Source: Coriobacteriales bacterium (GTDB lineage: Bacteria; Actinomycetota; Coriobacteriia; Coriobacteriales; JAEZZM01). From it: 40,381 bases of DNA. The stretch lies in contig JASBYZ010000003.1 in assembly GCA_029983705.1 (NCBI GenBank), forward strand, positions 1 to 40,381, in the 5' to 3' direction. The notes beneath the pieces are model-generated. The model had not been told where the DNA came from. It was given only the letters and a program-made list of their open reading frames with translations, and made no database searches. A program made the position numbers and the translations under genes. Positions 33,162 to 40,381 of this stretch are shown in pieces (position 1 is the first letter of the stretch; each line of letters begins with the position of its first letter).

Positions 33162-34208
33162 ATGGGACAAGATATTACAAAGCGCCCGCTCTTTAATCCT
33201 TCGGGAGATACTGAGCTTTCAAAGCGTCGTATGATTAACGGTAATACTACTAACTTAAACGACTTTAATAACCTCAAATATACCTGGGTAAGTGACTGGT
33301 ATAGACAGGCCATGAATAACTTTTGGGTTCCAGAAGAAATCAATTTGGGACTTGATAAAAAGATGTATCCGCAGCTCGATGCTGACGAGAGAAGAGCTTA
33401 CGACAAAATCTTGAGCTTTCTTATCTTTTTAGATTCAATTCAAACGGCAAACCTTCCAAATGTGTCTGAGTACATCACTGCAAACGAGATTAACTTATGT
33501 CTTGCAATCCAGACGTATCAGGAAGCTATCCATTCACAAAGCTATAGCTACATGCTAGATAGTATTTGCGAGCCAGATGAGCGCGATGAGATCTTGTATC
33601 AGTGGAAAGACGATGAGCACTTACTTGCCCGTAACAAGTTTATTGGCGATATTTACAATGCATTTCAGGAGCATCGCACGGCCGAGAATTTTGTGCGCGC
33701 CTGCATGGGAAACTATATTTTAGAGGGCGTGTACTTCTACTCTGGATTCATGTTCTTTTACAACTTAGCAAGAAACGGCAAGATGACCGGTTCTGCTCAA
33801 GAGATTAGATACATCAACCGTGATGAAAACACCCACCTTTGGTTATTTAGAAACATCATCAATGAGCTGAGAGAAGAAGAACCTCAACTCTTTACTGATG
33901 AGTTAAAAGAAGAATACCGAGGCATGATCGCAGAGGGCGTACGACAAGAAATTGCCTGGGGCAAGTATGTAATTGGAAATAACATTGCTGGCCTAAACGA
34001 GCAAATGATTGAAGACTACATTAAATACCTTGGTAATTTACGCTGCACTTCAATTGGCTTAGAGAAACTTTTTGAAGGACACGATGAAGAGCCTGAGAGC
34101 ATGAAATGGGTAAGCGAATACAGTAACGCTAATCGCATTAAAACTGACTTTTTTGAGGCTCGTTCTACCGCTTATGCTAAAAGCTCTGCCCTGGTAGACG
34201 ACTTATAA
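33162..34208 (+). CDS. nrdB: Class Ia ribonucleotide reductase, radical subunit
   Basis: The ferritin-fold subunit that generates and holds the tyrosyl radical. All metal ligands are visible in 348 residues: Asp91 (FLDSIQTAN), Glu121 and His124 (YQEAIHSQSY), Glu188 (YILEGVYF), Glu222 and His225 (RDENTHLW). The radical Tyr128 lies four residues after His124, so this is a Tyr-radical enzyme and not a Phe-type (Ic) one. Making the radical needs oxygen, so it functions when the organism meets air. A class III enzyme for anaerobic growth would have to be elsewhere. AAAGGTGG precedes the ATG. The operon has no clear terminator before ahpC. Confidence 0.96.
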   Translation: MGQDITKRPLFNPSGDTELSKRRMINGNTTNLNDFNNLKYTWVSDWYRQAMNNFWVPEEINLGLDKKMYPQLDADERRAYDKILSFLIFLDSIQTANLPNVSEYITANEINLCLAIQTYQEAIHSQSYSYMLDSICEPDERDEILYQWKDDEHLLARNKFIGDIYNAFQEHRTAENFVRACMGNYILEGVYFYSGFMFFYNLARNGKMTGSAQEIRYINRDENTHLWLFRNIINELREEEPQLFTDELKEEYRGMIAEGVRQEIAWGKYVIGNNIAGLNEQMIEDYIKYLGNLRCTSIGLEKLFEGHDEEPESMKWVSEYSNANRIKTDFFEARSTAYAKSSALVDDL

Positions 34209-34254
34209 GATACAAATCGAACAAATTGCGAATAATTATTAGTTTTTAATTTTT

Positions 34255-34291
34255 TGGTAATAAGTTTTTTAGTATGGGTAGATAGTATAAA
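34255..34291 (+). promoter_or_regulatory. Possible ahpC promoter
   Basis: TTGGTA (34255-34260) lies 18 bases from TAGATA (34279-34284), and TATAAA follows at 34286-34291. The exact hexamers are uncertain. A ten-base palindrome AATAATTATT lies upstream in the AT-rich gap, but it does not match a PerR or OxyR site well enough to call. Confidence 0.3.
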
Positions 34292-34325
34292 AGTTAAAGT
34301 TGACTAACTATGAAGGAGTTGTTAA

Positions 34326-34889
34326 ATGTCTTTAATCGGAAAAGAGATTTCAGATTTTAAGGTAGAAGCATTTCATGAGAATGACATTAAGACTGTCACT
34401 AAAGATGATGTCTTAGGCAAATGGAGCATTTTCTTCTTCTACCCAGCAGACTTTACCTTTGTATGCCCAACCGAGCTTGCTGACTTAGCAGCTAACTACG
34501 ATAAGTTTAAAGAGGCTGGTGCTGAGGTTTACTCAGTTTCTTCAGACTCTGCTCACACCCACAAAGCTTGGCATGAGCACTCAGATCTTATCAAGAATGT
34601 AAACTACCCAATGCTTGCTGATACCGCTCACAGATTAGCAACTGACTTTGAGGTATTAATTGAAGAGTCAGGACAAGCAGAGCGCGGAGCATTTATTGTA
34701 GACCCAGAAGGAAAAATCCAGGTTTACATCGTAACTGCAGGCGGAGTTGGTAGAAGTGCTTCAGAGATTTTACGTCTACTTGAGGCAGCTCAGTTTGTAG
34801 CTGAGCACGGTGACCAGGTTTGCCCAGCAAACTGGAAGCCAGGTGCTGATACCTTAAAGCCAAGCGTTGAGCTTTCTGGTCAATTATAA
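34326..34889 (+). CDS. ahpC: AhpC, 2-Cys peroxiredoxin
   Basis: Reduces hydrogen peroxide, organic peroxides and peroxynitrite in the cytoplasm. The 187-residue protein is of the bacterial AhpC type. Peroxidatic Cys47 lies in FTFVCPTE and resolving Cys166 in GDQVCPANW. It has the start SLIGKEISDFKVEAF and the GRSASEILRLL segment of typical AhpC. AhpF, the usual reductase, is not next to it, so thioredoxin or a remote AhpF may serve. GAAGGAG precedes the start and a strong terminator follows. It sits immediately after the oxygen-dependent nrdAB genes. Confidence 0.97.
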   Translation: MSLIGKEISDFKVEAFHENDIKTVTKDDVLGKWSIFFFYPADFTFVCPTELADLAANYDKFKEAGAEVYSVSSDSAHTHKAWHEHSDLIKNVNYPMLADTAHRLATDFEVLIEESGQAERGAFIVDPEGKIQVYIVTAGGVGRSASEILRLLEAAQFVAEHGDQVCPANWKPGADTLKPSVELSGQL

Positions 34890-34917
34890 TCACTACGCTT
34901 ATAGGCTTATAAGCAAT

Positions 34918-34947
34918 AGCGGGAAGGTACATCCTTCCCGCTTTTTT
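34918..34947 (+). terminator. Intrinsic terminator after ahpC
   Basis: AGCGGGAAGG (34918-34927) pairs perfectly with CCTTCCCGCT (34933-34942) around a five-base loop and is followed by six T. It lies just beyond the stop of the convergent porB gene and may block transcription from both sides. Confidence 0.93.
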
Positions 34948-34948
34948 G

Positions 34949-35905
34949 TTATTCTTCTTCGCTTGCCACTAAATACTGTGAGCCAAGCACTCTATTACGA
35001 AGATATTCCATTTGCTCGTCTACCATTTCTTGCATTTGAGCTCTAATATCTTCCATACCAGGTTTAAAGAGATGCTTAAATCTACCTTGTGGCTTTAAGA
35101 AATCATCAAGCGGTTTAGGCCTCTTAGGGTCTTTAAGTGTCCATACTCCATGATCAATTTCAAAAAGTGGCCAGTAGTTTGTGTCTACACCAAGCTTTGC
35201 AATCTCAATGGTCTTATCAGAAGCAATTCTCCATCCACGAGGGCAAGGTGCTAAAACATTTAAAAAGGCTGGACCATCGTAGTTGATGGCCTTCTCGGCC
35301 TTATTTACTAAATCTTTCCAGTGAGAAACAGAAGCCTGGGCCACATAAGGAATGTGGTGTGCTGCCATAATTGAAGTAAGGTCTTTTGAGCGCTCTACCT
35401 TTCCTTTGAGCACTTCACCAACCTCTGATGTGGTAGTCCATGCTCCAAAAGGTGTTGCACCACTACGCTCAATACCGGTGTTCATGTAAGCGCCATTGTC
35501 GTAACACACATATACCATGTTATGTCCACGCTCCATAGCGCCTGACAAAGCTTGAAGGCCAATATCGTAGGTTCCACCGTCTCCGCCAAAGGTTACAAAC
35601 TTAATGTCTTTATCTTTTTTAATCTTGCCAGACCTTTGAAGAGCTCTGTAAGCTGCCTCAACACCTGACATAGTTGACGCTGCATTTTCAAAGGCAGAGT
35701 GGATAAATGAGGTATTCCATGAGGTGTATGGGAAAAGCGTAGTGGATACCTCTAAACATCCCGTAGCACAACCAGTTACCACCGGAGTTTCTCCTGCCCC
35801 CATAAGTACTTGTCTTACGGCAATTGATGCACCGCATCCACCACAGAGGCGGTGTCCTGGTGCCAAACGCTCGTCAAGGTCTGTAAGTTCTTTAATAGTT
35901 GCCAC
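34949..35905 (-). CDS. porB: Pyruvate:ferredoxin oxidoreductase, beta subunit
   Basis: The thiamine diphosphate subunit of the enzyme that oxidises pyruvate to acetyl-CoA and CO2 with ferredoxin. Cys21 and Cys24 (LCGGCGASIAV), Cys46 (VTGCATGCLE) and a later Cys in LAPCPRGW are the expected [4Fe-4S] ligands. The ThDP/Mg loop is GGDGGTYDIGLQ with YDNGAYMNTG. The 318 residues are normal for PorB of the four-subunit type. It is the last gene of the por operon, three bases after porA, and ends next to the ahpC terminator. Pyruvate rather than another 2-oxo acid is the likely substrate, though close relatives use 2-oxoisovalerate. Confidence 0.93.
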   Translation of the reverse strand: MATIKELTDLDERLAPGHRLCGGCGASIAVRQVLMGAGETPVVTGCATGCLEVSTTLFPYTSWNTSFIHSAFENAASTMSGVEAAYRALQRSGKIKKDKDIKFVTFGGDGGTYDIGLQALSGAMERGHNMVYVCYDNGAYMNTGIERSGATPFGAWTTTSEVGEVLKGKVERSKDLTSIMAAHHIPYVAQASVSHWKDLVNKAEKAINYDGPAFLNVLAPCPRGWRIASDKTIEIAKLGVDTNYWPLFEIDHGVWTLKDPKRPKPLDDFLKPQGRFKHLFKPGMEDIRAQMQEMVDEQMEYLRNRVLGSQYLVASEEE

Positions 35906-35908
35906 GAC

Positions 35909-37111
35909 TTATGCCTCCTCTATAGTACGGTGACCAATATAGTGAATTCCTGGTTCAGACTTGCCGCTTTCAGCCACTGCTTTAAGTTCTTCAAACACTT
36001 GCTCGCACATATTAGTTGTAAGGTCTGCGCCACCCAAACCATATACATAATTTTTAGTGGCAGGTCTATCTTCTACATCATATAAGGTAGCTCGAACTTC
36101 AGCTGCAAGAGGTGCCTGACTTGCACCAAATGAGTCTGCTCTGTCTAGGACCGCAAGCGCCTTAACGCCGCTTAAAGCTTTGATAAGGTCTTCCGTTGGG
36201 AATGGTCTAAAGACTCTTAGGTTAACAACACCGACCTTCTCGCCTTTTTCTCTAAGCTGTCTTGCAACATGTCTAAAGTTACCAGCAGCAGATCCAATTG
36301 CTACAACAACTCGCTCTGCATCTTCAAGGCCGTAACTTTTTACCACTTCAAAAGGTCTGCCAGTGATCTCAGCCCACTCATTACCTGCTGCTTTTATGTG
36401 ATCAAGTGCGCAGTCCATAGCTTTTCTTTCTGCAAACTTTGCCTCCATGTAGAGGTTTCCGATGTTTGCAAACATACCGTGTGAAGACGGATTATCAGTA
36501 TCTAGAAGTGGATGCTCAGGCTTGTACTCGCCCACAAATTCTTTAACGTCTTCATCGGCATTTAAGACGCACCTCTCAAGCGCATGGGAGGTAATAAAAC
36601 CGTCAAGACAAGACATTACTGGTAAGAGCACGTCAGGGTGCTCAGCTACTTTAAAGGCGATAAGCGTGTTGTCGTAGGCTTCTTGTGCATCTTCTGCAAA
36701 AAGCATAATCCATCCGGTGTCGCGCGCACCCATAACGTCTGAGTGGTCACCATGAATGTTGATTGGTGCAGAAAGCGCACGGTTTGCGTTTGCCATAACA
36801 ATTGGAAGACGCATACCTGCAGCCACGTGCAAGAGCTCCCACATGTATGCAAGACCTTGTGAAGCCGTTGCAGTTGCCGCACGAGCTCCCGCAGCAGAAG
36901 CACCAATTGAGGCTGACATCGCAGAGTGCTCAGACTCAACCTGTACATATTCAGTGTGAACAAGTCCGTCTGCTACAAACTTTGCAAATCTCTCAACAAT
37001 AATTGTTTGAGGGGTAATTGGATACGCAGCCACAACATCAGGATCTACCTGCCTAAAGGCGTGCGCAATCATCTCATTTCCAGATGATGCTAAAACTTTT
37101 ACATCTCGCAT
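35909..37111 (-). CDS. porA: Pyruvate:ferredoxin oxidoreductase, alpha subunit
   Basis: The 400-residue subunit with the pyrimidine-binding and transketolase C-terminal-like domains. The start has SSGNEMIAHAFRQVDPDVVAAYPITPQT, the conserved PorA entrance. TEYVQVESEHSAMSASIGASAAGARAATATASQGL and the HGDHSDVMGARDTGW loop of the active site follow. The C-terminal third (about 255-380) is the ligand-binding domain with VVAIGSAAGN and DRADSFGASQAPL. It overlaps the porD end by 13 bases, so translation is coupled. Confidence 0.94.
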   Translation of the reverse strand: MRDVKVLASSGNEMIAHAFRQVDPDVVAAYPITPQTIIVERFAKFVADGLVHTEYVQVESEHSAMSASIGASAAGARAATATASQGLAYMWELLHVAAGMRLPIVMANANRALSAPINIHGDHSDVMGARDTGWIMLFAEDAQEAYDNTLIAFKVAEHPDVLLPVMSCLDGFITSHALERCVLNADEDVKEFVGEYKPEHPLLDTDNPSSHGMFANIGNLYMEAKFAERKAMDCALDHIKAAGNEWAEITGRPFEVVKSYGLEDAERVVVAIGSAAGNFRHVARQLREKGEKVGVVNLRVFRPFPTEDLIKALSGVKALAVLDRADSFGASQAPLAAEVRATLYDVEDRPATKNYVYGLGGADLTTNMCEQVFEELKAVAESGKSEPGIHYIGHRTIEEA

Positions 37112-37428
37112 ATGTCAATCCCCTTAGCATCTTCTTCGTTCATCATTTCAAGTGCATCAAATCGGCATACATTAACACATACACCGCAGCCCTTGCAGTG
37201 CATGAGGTCAATGCCGGTCATTTTTTGCTTATTTACAATAATTGAACTATCTGGACAAGATACCCAGCAAAGCATGCAGTCGGTGCAATTTTCCTCTGTC
37301 CAAATTGGGCGATCAGTTCTCCAAGAGCCAGTATCATAAGCCTCAGAAGTACCGCCCTCTATAGCAACAACGCCGTTTGGAATTTCTTTATATGTCCAGC
37401 GATTCTCGTTAGTTAAATCCCATGTCAT
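37099..37428 (-). CDS. porD: Pyruvate:ferredoxin oxidoreductase, delta (ferredoxin) subunit
   Basis: A 109-residue subunit with two [4Fe-4S] motifs, CTDCMLCWVSCPD and CKGCGVCVNVCRFDAL, that carries electrons from PorB to free ferredoxin. The last Cys of the second motif is followed by Arg where Pro is typical. About 45 residues precede the first cluster, as is usual in PorD. It lies one base after porC and overlaps porA. Confidence 0.93.
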   Translation of the reverse strand: MTWDLTNENRWTYKEIPNGVVAIEGGTSEAYDTGSWRTDRPIWTEENCTDCMLCWVSCPDSSIIVNKQKMTGIDLMHCKGCGVCVNVCRFDALEMMNEEDAKGIDICEM

Positions 37429-37429
37429 C

Positions 37430-38005
37430 TTAAAAAATCACATCCTGGTATGCCAGCTGAATTGCCTCAAGATTTCCCGCAACTACCTTTTCAGAGAATT
37501 TCTTAGCAAAGGTTTGCTCAACATGATCTTTAAGATTTTCAATACCAATTACACCCGTGTATTTGGCAAGCGCCCCCGCAATTGGAGCGTTAGGAATATC
37601 TCGGCCAATACAGTCAAGGGCAATGTCTGTAGCAGGAACAACAGCTACCTCAACGCCATCTGGCGCATCAAGCTTTGCTTCCATATCCTCTTTGCACAGA
37701 CGAGTGTTTACTAACACCTTGCCATTTTCTTTAATACCTTCAAGAACATCGGTCGTTTCTATTAAGGTATCGTCCAAAATAATTACGATGTCTGGATTGG
37801 TAATATTGTTATGAATCTCAATAGGATCTGAAGACACACGATTGTATGCTTTAAGCGGTGCACCAGTTCTCTCCGGACCATACTCAGGCATAGCTTGGAT
37901 GTATTTACCCTCAGCAAGTGCTGTTTGGGCGATAAGCTCTGCGGCAGTAACTGCTCCCTGTCCTGCTCGTGCATGCCAGCGAATCTCAATCAAAGCGCTT
38001 TGCAT
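37430..38005 (-). CDS. porC: Pyruvate:ferredoxin oxidoreductase, gamma subunit
   Basis: A 191-residue subunit with the start IRWHARAGQGAVTAAELIAQTA and the MPEYGPERTGAPLKAYNRVS segment, both diagnostic for the gamma subunit of 2-oxoacid:ferredoxin oxidoreductases. It is the first gene of porC-porD-porA-porB. GGAGGAGG precedes the ATG. The order and separate chains match the archaeal/Thermotoga-type heterotetramer, unlike the single-chain enzyme of many clostridia. Confidence 0.95.
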   Translation of the reverse strand: MQSALIEIRWHARAGQGAVTAAELIAQTALAEGKYIQAMPEYGPERTGAPLKAYNRVSSDPIEIHNNITNPDIVIILDDTLIETTDVLEGIKENGKVLVNTRLCKEDMEAKLDAPDGVEVAVVPATDIALDCIGRDIPNAPIAGALAKYTGVIGIENLKDHVEQTFAKKFSEKVVAGNLEAIQLAYQDVIF

Positions 38006-38050
38006 CTATTGACCTCCTCCAAAGTCAGTATGTAGATGAACATAGGCTTT

Positions 38051-38056
38051 ATTATA
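38051..38056 (-). promoter_or_regulatory. Predicted -10 box of the por operon
   Basis: A perfect TATAAT on the minus strand lies about 46 bases before the porC ATG. The matching -35 position reads TAGTAT, which is poor, so an activator may be needed. The -35 region sits beside the T run of the recR terminator. Confidence 0.4.
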
Positions 38057-38078
38057 ACGCCCATAGATGCAAAATACT

Positions 38079-38120
38079 AAAAAATAGTGACGAGTGGCAC
38101 ATTTTATAGGACGCCGTCAC
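38079..38120 (-). terminator. Intrinsic terminator of the dnaX-ybaB-recR operon
   Basis: GTGACG (38087-38092) pairs with CGTCAC (38115-38120), and on the minus strand the hairpin is followed by TATTTTTT. It lies 13 bases past the recR stop. The loop is long (22 bases) but can pair internally. Confidence 0.7.
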
Positions 38121-38132
38121 AACTTGGAGGAA

Positions 38133-38732
38133 CTAATTTAATTCTTGACGAGCCTCAATCGCACGACCAAGCGTTACCTCATCTGCGTACTCTAAATCTC
38201 CCCCAACAGGAAGGCCACTTGCCAGTCGCGTAACCTTTATTTCAAGTGGTTTAATAAGTCTTGCCAAGTAGCTTGCGGTCGTCTCGCCCTCTACATTTGG
38301 ATTAGTAGCTAAAATAACCTCTTCAATTGGCTCTTTAGCAAGGCGCGCCATTAGCTCTCGCACTTTAAGTTGGTCAGGACCAATTTTATCAATTGGAGAA
38401 ATGACTCCACCAAGCACGTGATAAAGTCCGTGGTAAGAACCTGTCTTTTCAAGTGCTCCCACATCTCTTGGTTCAGAGACTACACATATGCTTGTTTGAT
38501 CTCTACTAGGATCTTGGCAGATAGCACACTCTTCATCAGTTGCATAAGAAAAACAACGTGCACAAAAATGCACGTCGTTTTTAGCATCAATAATTGCCTG
38601 AGCAAGGTGCTGGGCTTGAGCTGCATCAGCATTTAAAATGTGATACGCAATGCGCTGAGCACTTTTTGGGCCTATACCAGGCAATCTTCCAAACTCATCA
38701 AGCAATCTATCAAAAGCATCGCTTTGCTTCAT
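38133..38732 (-). CDS. recR: RecR recombination mediator
   Basis: Works with RecF and RecO to load RecA on gapped DNA. The 199-residue protein has the helix-hairpin-helix region LPGIGPKSAQRIAYHIL (about 17-33). The zinc finger holds Cys57, 60, 69 and 72 (CARC, CAIC). The Toprim domain (about 80-175) has VVSEPRDVGALEKTG and ATNPNVEGETTA. The start overlaps the ybaB stop by one base. It is the last gene of the conserved dnaX-ybaB-recR cluster. Confidence 0.97.
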   Translation of the reverse strand: MKQSDAFDRLLDEFGRLPGIGPKSAQRIAYHILNADAAQAQHLAQAIIDAKNDVHFCARCFSYATDEECAICQDPSRDQTSICVVSEPRDVGALEKTGSYHGLYHVLGGVISPIDKIGPDQLKVRELMARLAKEPIEEVILATNPNVEGETTASYLARLIKPLEIKVTRLASGLPVGGDLEYADEVTLGRAIEARQELN

Positions 38733-39040
38733 TAAAAGAGTCCTGGGATATTCATTCCGCCCGCAATTGAGCTCATGCGTTGATTGGAAAGTTCTTGAGC
38801 AGATCTAATTGCTTCGTTAACTGCGGCAACAATCATATCTTGTAAAAGCTCTACGTCTTCTGGATCTACAGCTTCTTTATCAATCTCAATGCTTTTAACC
38901 TCACCTGAAGCAAATACGGTAGCTTTAACCATGCCGCCACCAGCAGTTGCATCAACTTCTACTTCTTTAAGTTGATTTTGAACCTCTTCAAGCTGTTGTT
39001 GCATTTTACGAGCTTGCTTCATCATTTGTTTCATGTCCAT
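38732..39040 (-). CDS. ybaB: YbaB/EbfC-family nucleoid-associated protein
   Basis: A 102-residue DNA-binding protein that forms a pincer-like dimer and coats the nucleoid. It starts MDMKQMMKQARKMQQQLEEVQNQL, followed by the ATAGGGMVKATVFASGEVKSIEID core, as in the family. Its function is loosely tied to recombination by its fixed place between dnaX and recR. AAAGG precedes the ATG. Confidence 0.95.
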   Translation of the reverse strand: MDMKQMMKQARKMQQQLEEVQNQLKEVEVDATAGGGMVKATVFASGEVKSIEIDKEAVDPEDVELLQDMIVAAVNEAIRSAQELSNQRMSSIAGGMNIPGLF

Positions 39041-39089
39041 AAGATATGGGCCTTTCTAAGATGTAGGTTTAAATTAATTACTAACTATA

Positions 39090-40381
39090 TTACTCTATTA
39101 TTTTCCAACCCTTACCAAAACCCTCAGTAAGCATATCAGCTACATGGTCTGGCAAATCTCCATCAAAAACTTCTGGAGCTTCAGGGGTGTTGATGATTTG
39201 AGTTTCAGGCTCATCTACTTTTTCTGCTTCAGGTTCTGTATCTTTTACAGGCTCTGGTGCAGGAGCTGGCTTTGGCTCAGGCTCCAGTGCACAAGCGTGT
39301 CCCATGCAAAAACTAAAGGGCGGTACAAAACCAAAGGCCTCGCCAATTGATTCTTTAAGCATTTCAGATACGTCATCACGCTTTAAGAGCGAGAGGGTAA
39401 ACTCAGAACCTTGCGGAAATTCAATATCGAGCACCCCTTCTTCACTCACGCTTACATGGGTGTTATTTAAAAGCACGCCTTTTGCCTGAGATTTTGCAGA
39501 TACATGGGCACGCGCCTCATCCCAAGCTCGCTGGAGGTGAGCTTCATCAAAGTCTTTAAGTTCTTGAGCGCCTTGTTTGCTCCCTTGAGCAATAATTTCT
39601 GGCGCACTCTTTTCTTGCAGTTTTGTTGCAGGCTTTGCTTTAGCCACTTCTGCTTTTTGAGGAGCAGACTCAACTTGTACAGTTGGCTTTATAGCCGGCT
39701 TATTATTTGTTTGAGGTACAAAGCCTTGCTCAAGCTTTTCGATACGCTCTGCAAGAGCTTCAATGCTTCCGTCTTGTTCTGGGTTTGCAAGACGTGTTGC
39801 AACAATTTCTAAGCTTAAACGTGGATGAGTGCTCAAGCGCATTTCACGAATGAGCTCACCAAACTCCTTTAAGCTCCTAATAATTGCTTGAGGTCCGCTA
39901 AAGCTTTTAGAGAGCTCATCAAATCTTTCAAGCTCCTCTTTAGATACAGAATCGCCCAGGGCCTTATCGCCCGCTAAACTATACACATATATGTCACGCA
40001 AATATTGAGCTTCATCTTCTACAAAGCGCTGGTAGTTAACGCCCGCCTTGTTTAAGGCATCAATTTGCTCAAAAATTTGGACTGAATTTCGGCCAGCAAG
40101 CGCACGACTAAAGTCATAAAGGGCCCTTCTGTCTGTTTGACCCAAAATTGAACGAGCAGACTCCAGACTTACCTTGCCAGCGCTAAACACTGCAATTTGC
40201 TCAAAGCTTGAAAGTGCGTCTCTCATGCCTCCGTGAGCTTGCTCAGCAATGATGTCTAGTGCTTCTGGCTCATACTCAATACCCTCGCTTTTTGCTACCT
40301 TGGCTAGATTTTTAGCTATGTCTGCACTTGCAATGGGCTTAAAATCAAAGCGCTGACACCTTGAAAGAATGGTGTCAGGAA
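39090..40381 (-). CDS. dnaX: DNA polymerase III gamma/tau subunit, C-terminal part (start beyond window)
   Basis: The clamp-loader ATPase. The frame is open to the right edge, giving about 430 residues of the C-terminal part. The visible beginning reads PDTILSRCQRFDFKP, the sensor 1/arginine region of the AAA+ module. Domain III helices follow (GGMRDALSSFEQ, about 45 residues in). Then comes a Pro/Ala/Glu-rich linker and a tau-type tail. The first in-frame ATG visible (40226) is internal and not the start. The Walker A and zinc finger lie outside the window. ybaB follows 49 bases downstream. Confidence 0.95.
   Translation of the reverse strand, partial: PDTILSRCQRFDFKPIASADIAKNLAKVAKSEGIEYEPEALDIIAEQAHGGMRDALSSFEQIAVFSAGKVSLESARSILGQTDRRALYDFSRALAGRNSVQIFEQIDALNKAGVNYQRFVEDEAQYLRDIYVYSLAGDKALGDSVSKEELERFDELSKSFSGPQAIIRSLKEFGELIREMRLSTHPRLSLEIVATRLANPEQDGSIEALAERIEKLEQGFVPQTNNKPAIKPTVQVESAPQKAEVAKAKPATKLQEKSAPEIIAQGSKQGAQELKDFDEAHLQRAWDEARAHVSAKSQAKGVLLNNTHVSVSEEGVLDIEFPQGSEFTLSLLKRDDVSEMLKESIGEAFGFVPPFSFCMGHACALEPEPKPAPAPEPVKDTEPEAEKVDEPETQIINTPEAPEVFDGDLPDHVADMLTEGFGKGWKIIE

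Noticed and set aside
1..40381. tRNA, rRNA, CRISPR, insertion sequence or prophage
   Set aside because: None recognised. Intergenic gaps are short and no transposase, integrase or repeat-spacer pattern was seen. A tRNA or covariance-model scan would settle small RNAs.

Overview
The window looks like a chromosomal segment of a low-GC member of the Coriobacteriia (Actinomycetota), most like the Atopobium/Lancefieldella/Fannyhessea group. The grounds are the actinobacterial dnaK-grpE-dnaJ-hspR-clpB order, an anaerobe-type pyruvate:ferredoxin oxidoreductase, hydrogenase maturation genes, low-GC vegetative-type promoters and strong Shine-Dalgarno sites. The species is an inference. I found no rRNA, tRNA, CRISPR array, insertion sequence or prophage.

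Layout. 1-111 (-): the 5' end of a secreted-protein gene whose signal peptide is out of frame behind a run of ten G. This looks like a phase-variable switch caught in an OFF state. 339-545 (-): a small two-helix membrane protein. 865-7572 (-): the HspR heat-shock cluster dnaK-grpE-dnaJ-hspR-clpB, with an intrinsic terminator between grpE and dnaJ. 7876-8064 (+): a 2[4Fe-4S] ferredoxin. 8138-8674 (-): an unrecognised protein. 8756-17289 (+): one tightly packed seven-gene run: a large membrane-anchored surface protein, a PIN nuclease fused through a membrane helix to TPRs, a small helical protein, then hypF-hypC-hypD-hypE. 17383-17706 (+): thioredoxin. 17767-19177 (-): an SRAP abasic-site DNA-protein crosslink protein and a short-chain dehydrogenase. 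19278-20990 (+): glucose-6-phosphate isomerase.

20963-27214 (-): a second seven-gene run, read from high to low coordinates: asd, queT, a glycosyltransferase, a TauE/SafE permease, a LytS/LytTR two-component pair and a YfcE-like phosphoesterase. 27297-29331 (-): an Atg22-like MFS transporter and a TraX-family protein. 29483-30433 (+): a PLC-like zinc protein. 30534-34208 (+): class Ia ribonucleotide reductase nrdA-nrdB, preceded by two NrdR boxes 32 bp apart that overlap the promoter elements. 34326-34889 (+): AhpC. 34949-38005 (-): the four-subunit pyruvate:ferredoxin oxidoreductase. 38133-40381 (-): dnaX (cut by the window edge)-ybaB-recR.

How it fits together. The por operon and the ferredoxin suggest ferredoxin-based anaerobic pyruvate metabolism. 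HypCDEF builds the Fe(CN)2CO part of a [NiFe]-hydrogenase encoded elsewhere. AhpC, thioredoxin and the oxygen-dependent class Ia reductase suggest tolerance of some oxygen. The two observations most worth following are the poly-G switch at the left edge and the membrane PIN-TPR protein placed between a surface protein and the hyp genes.
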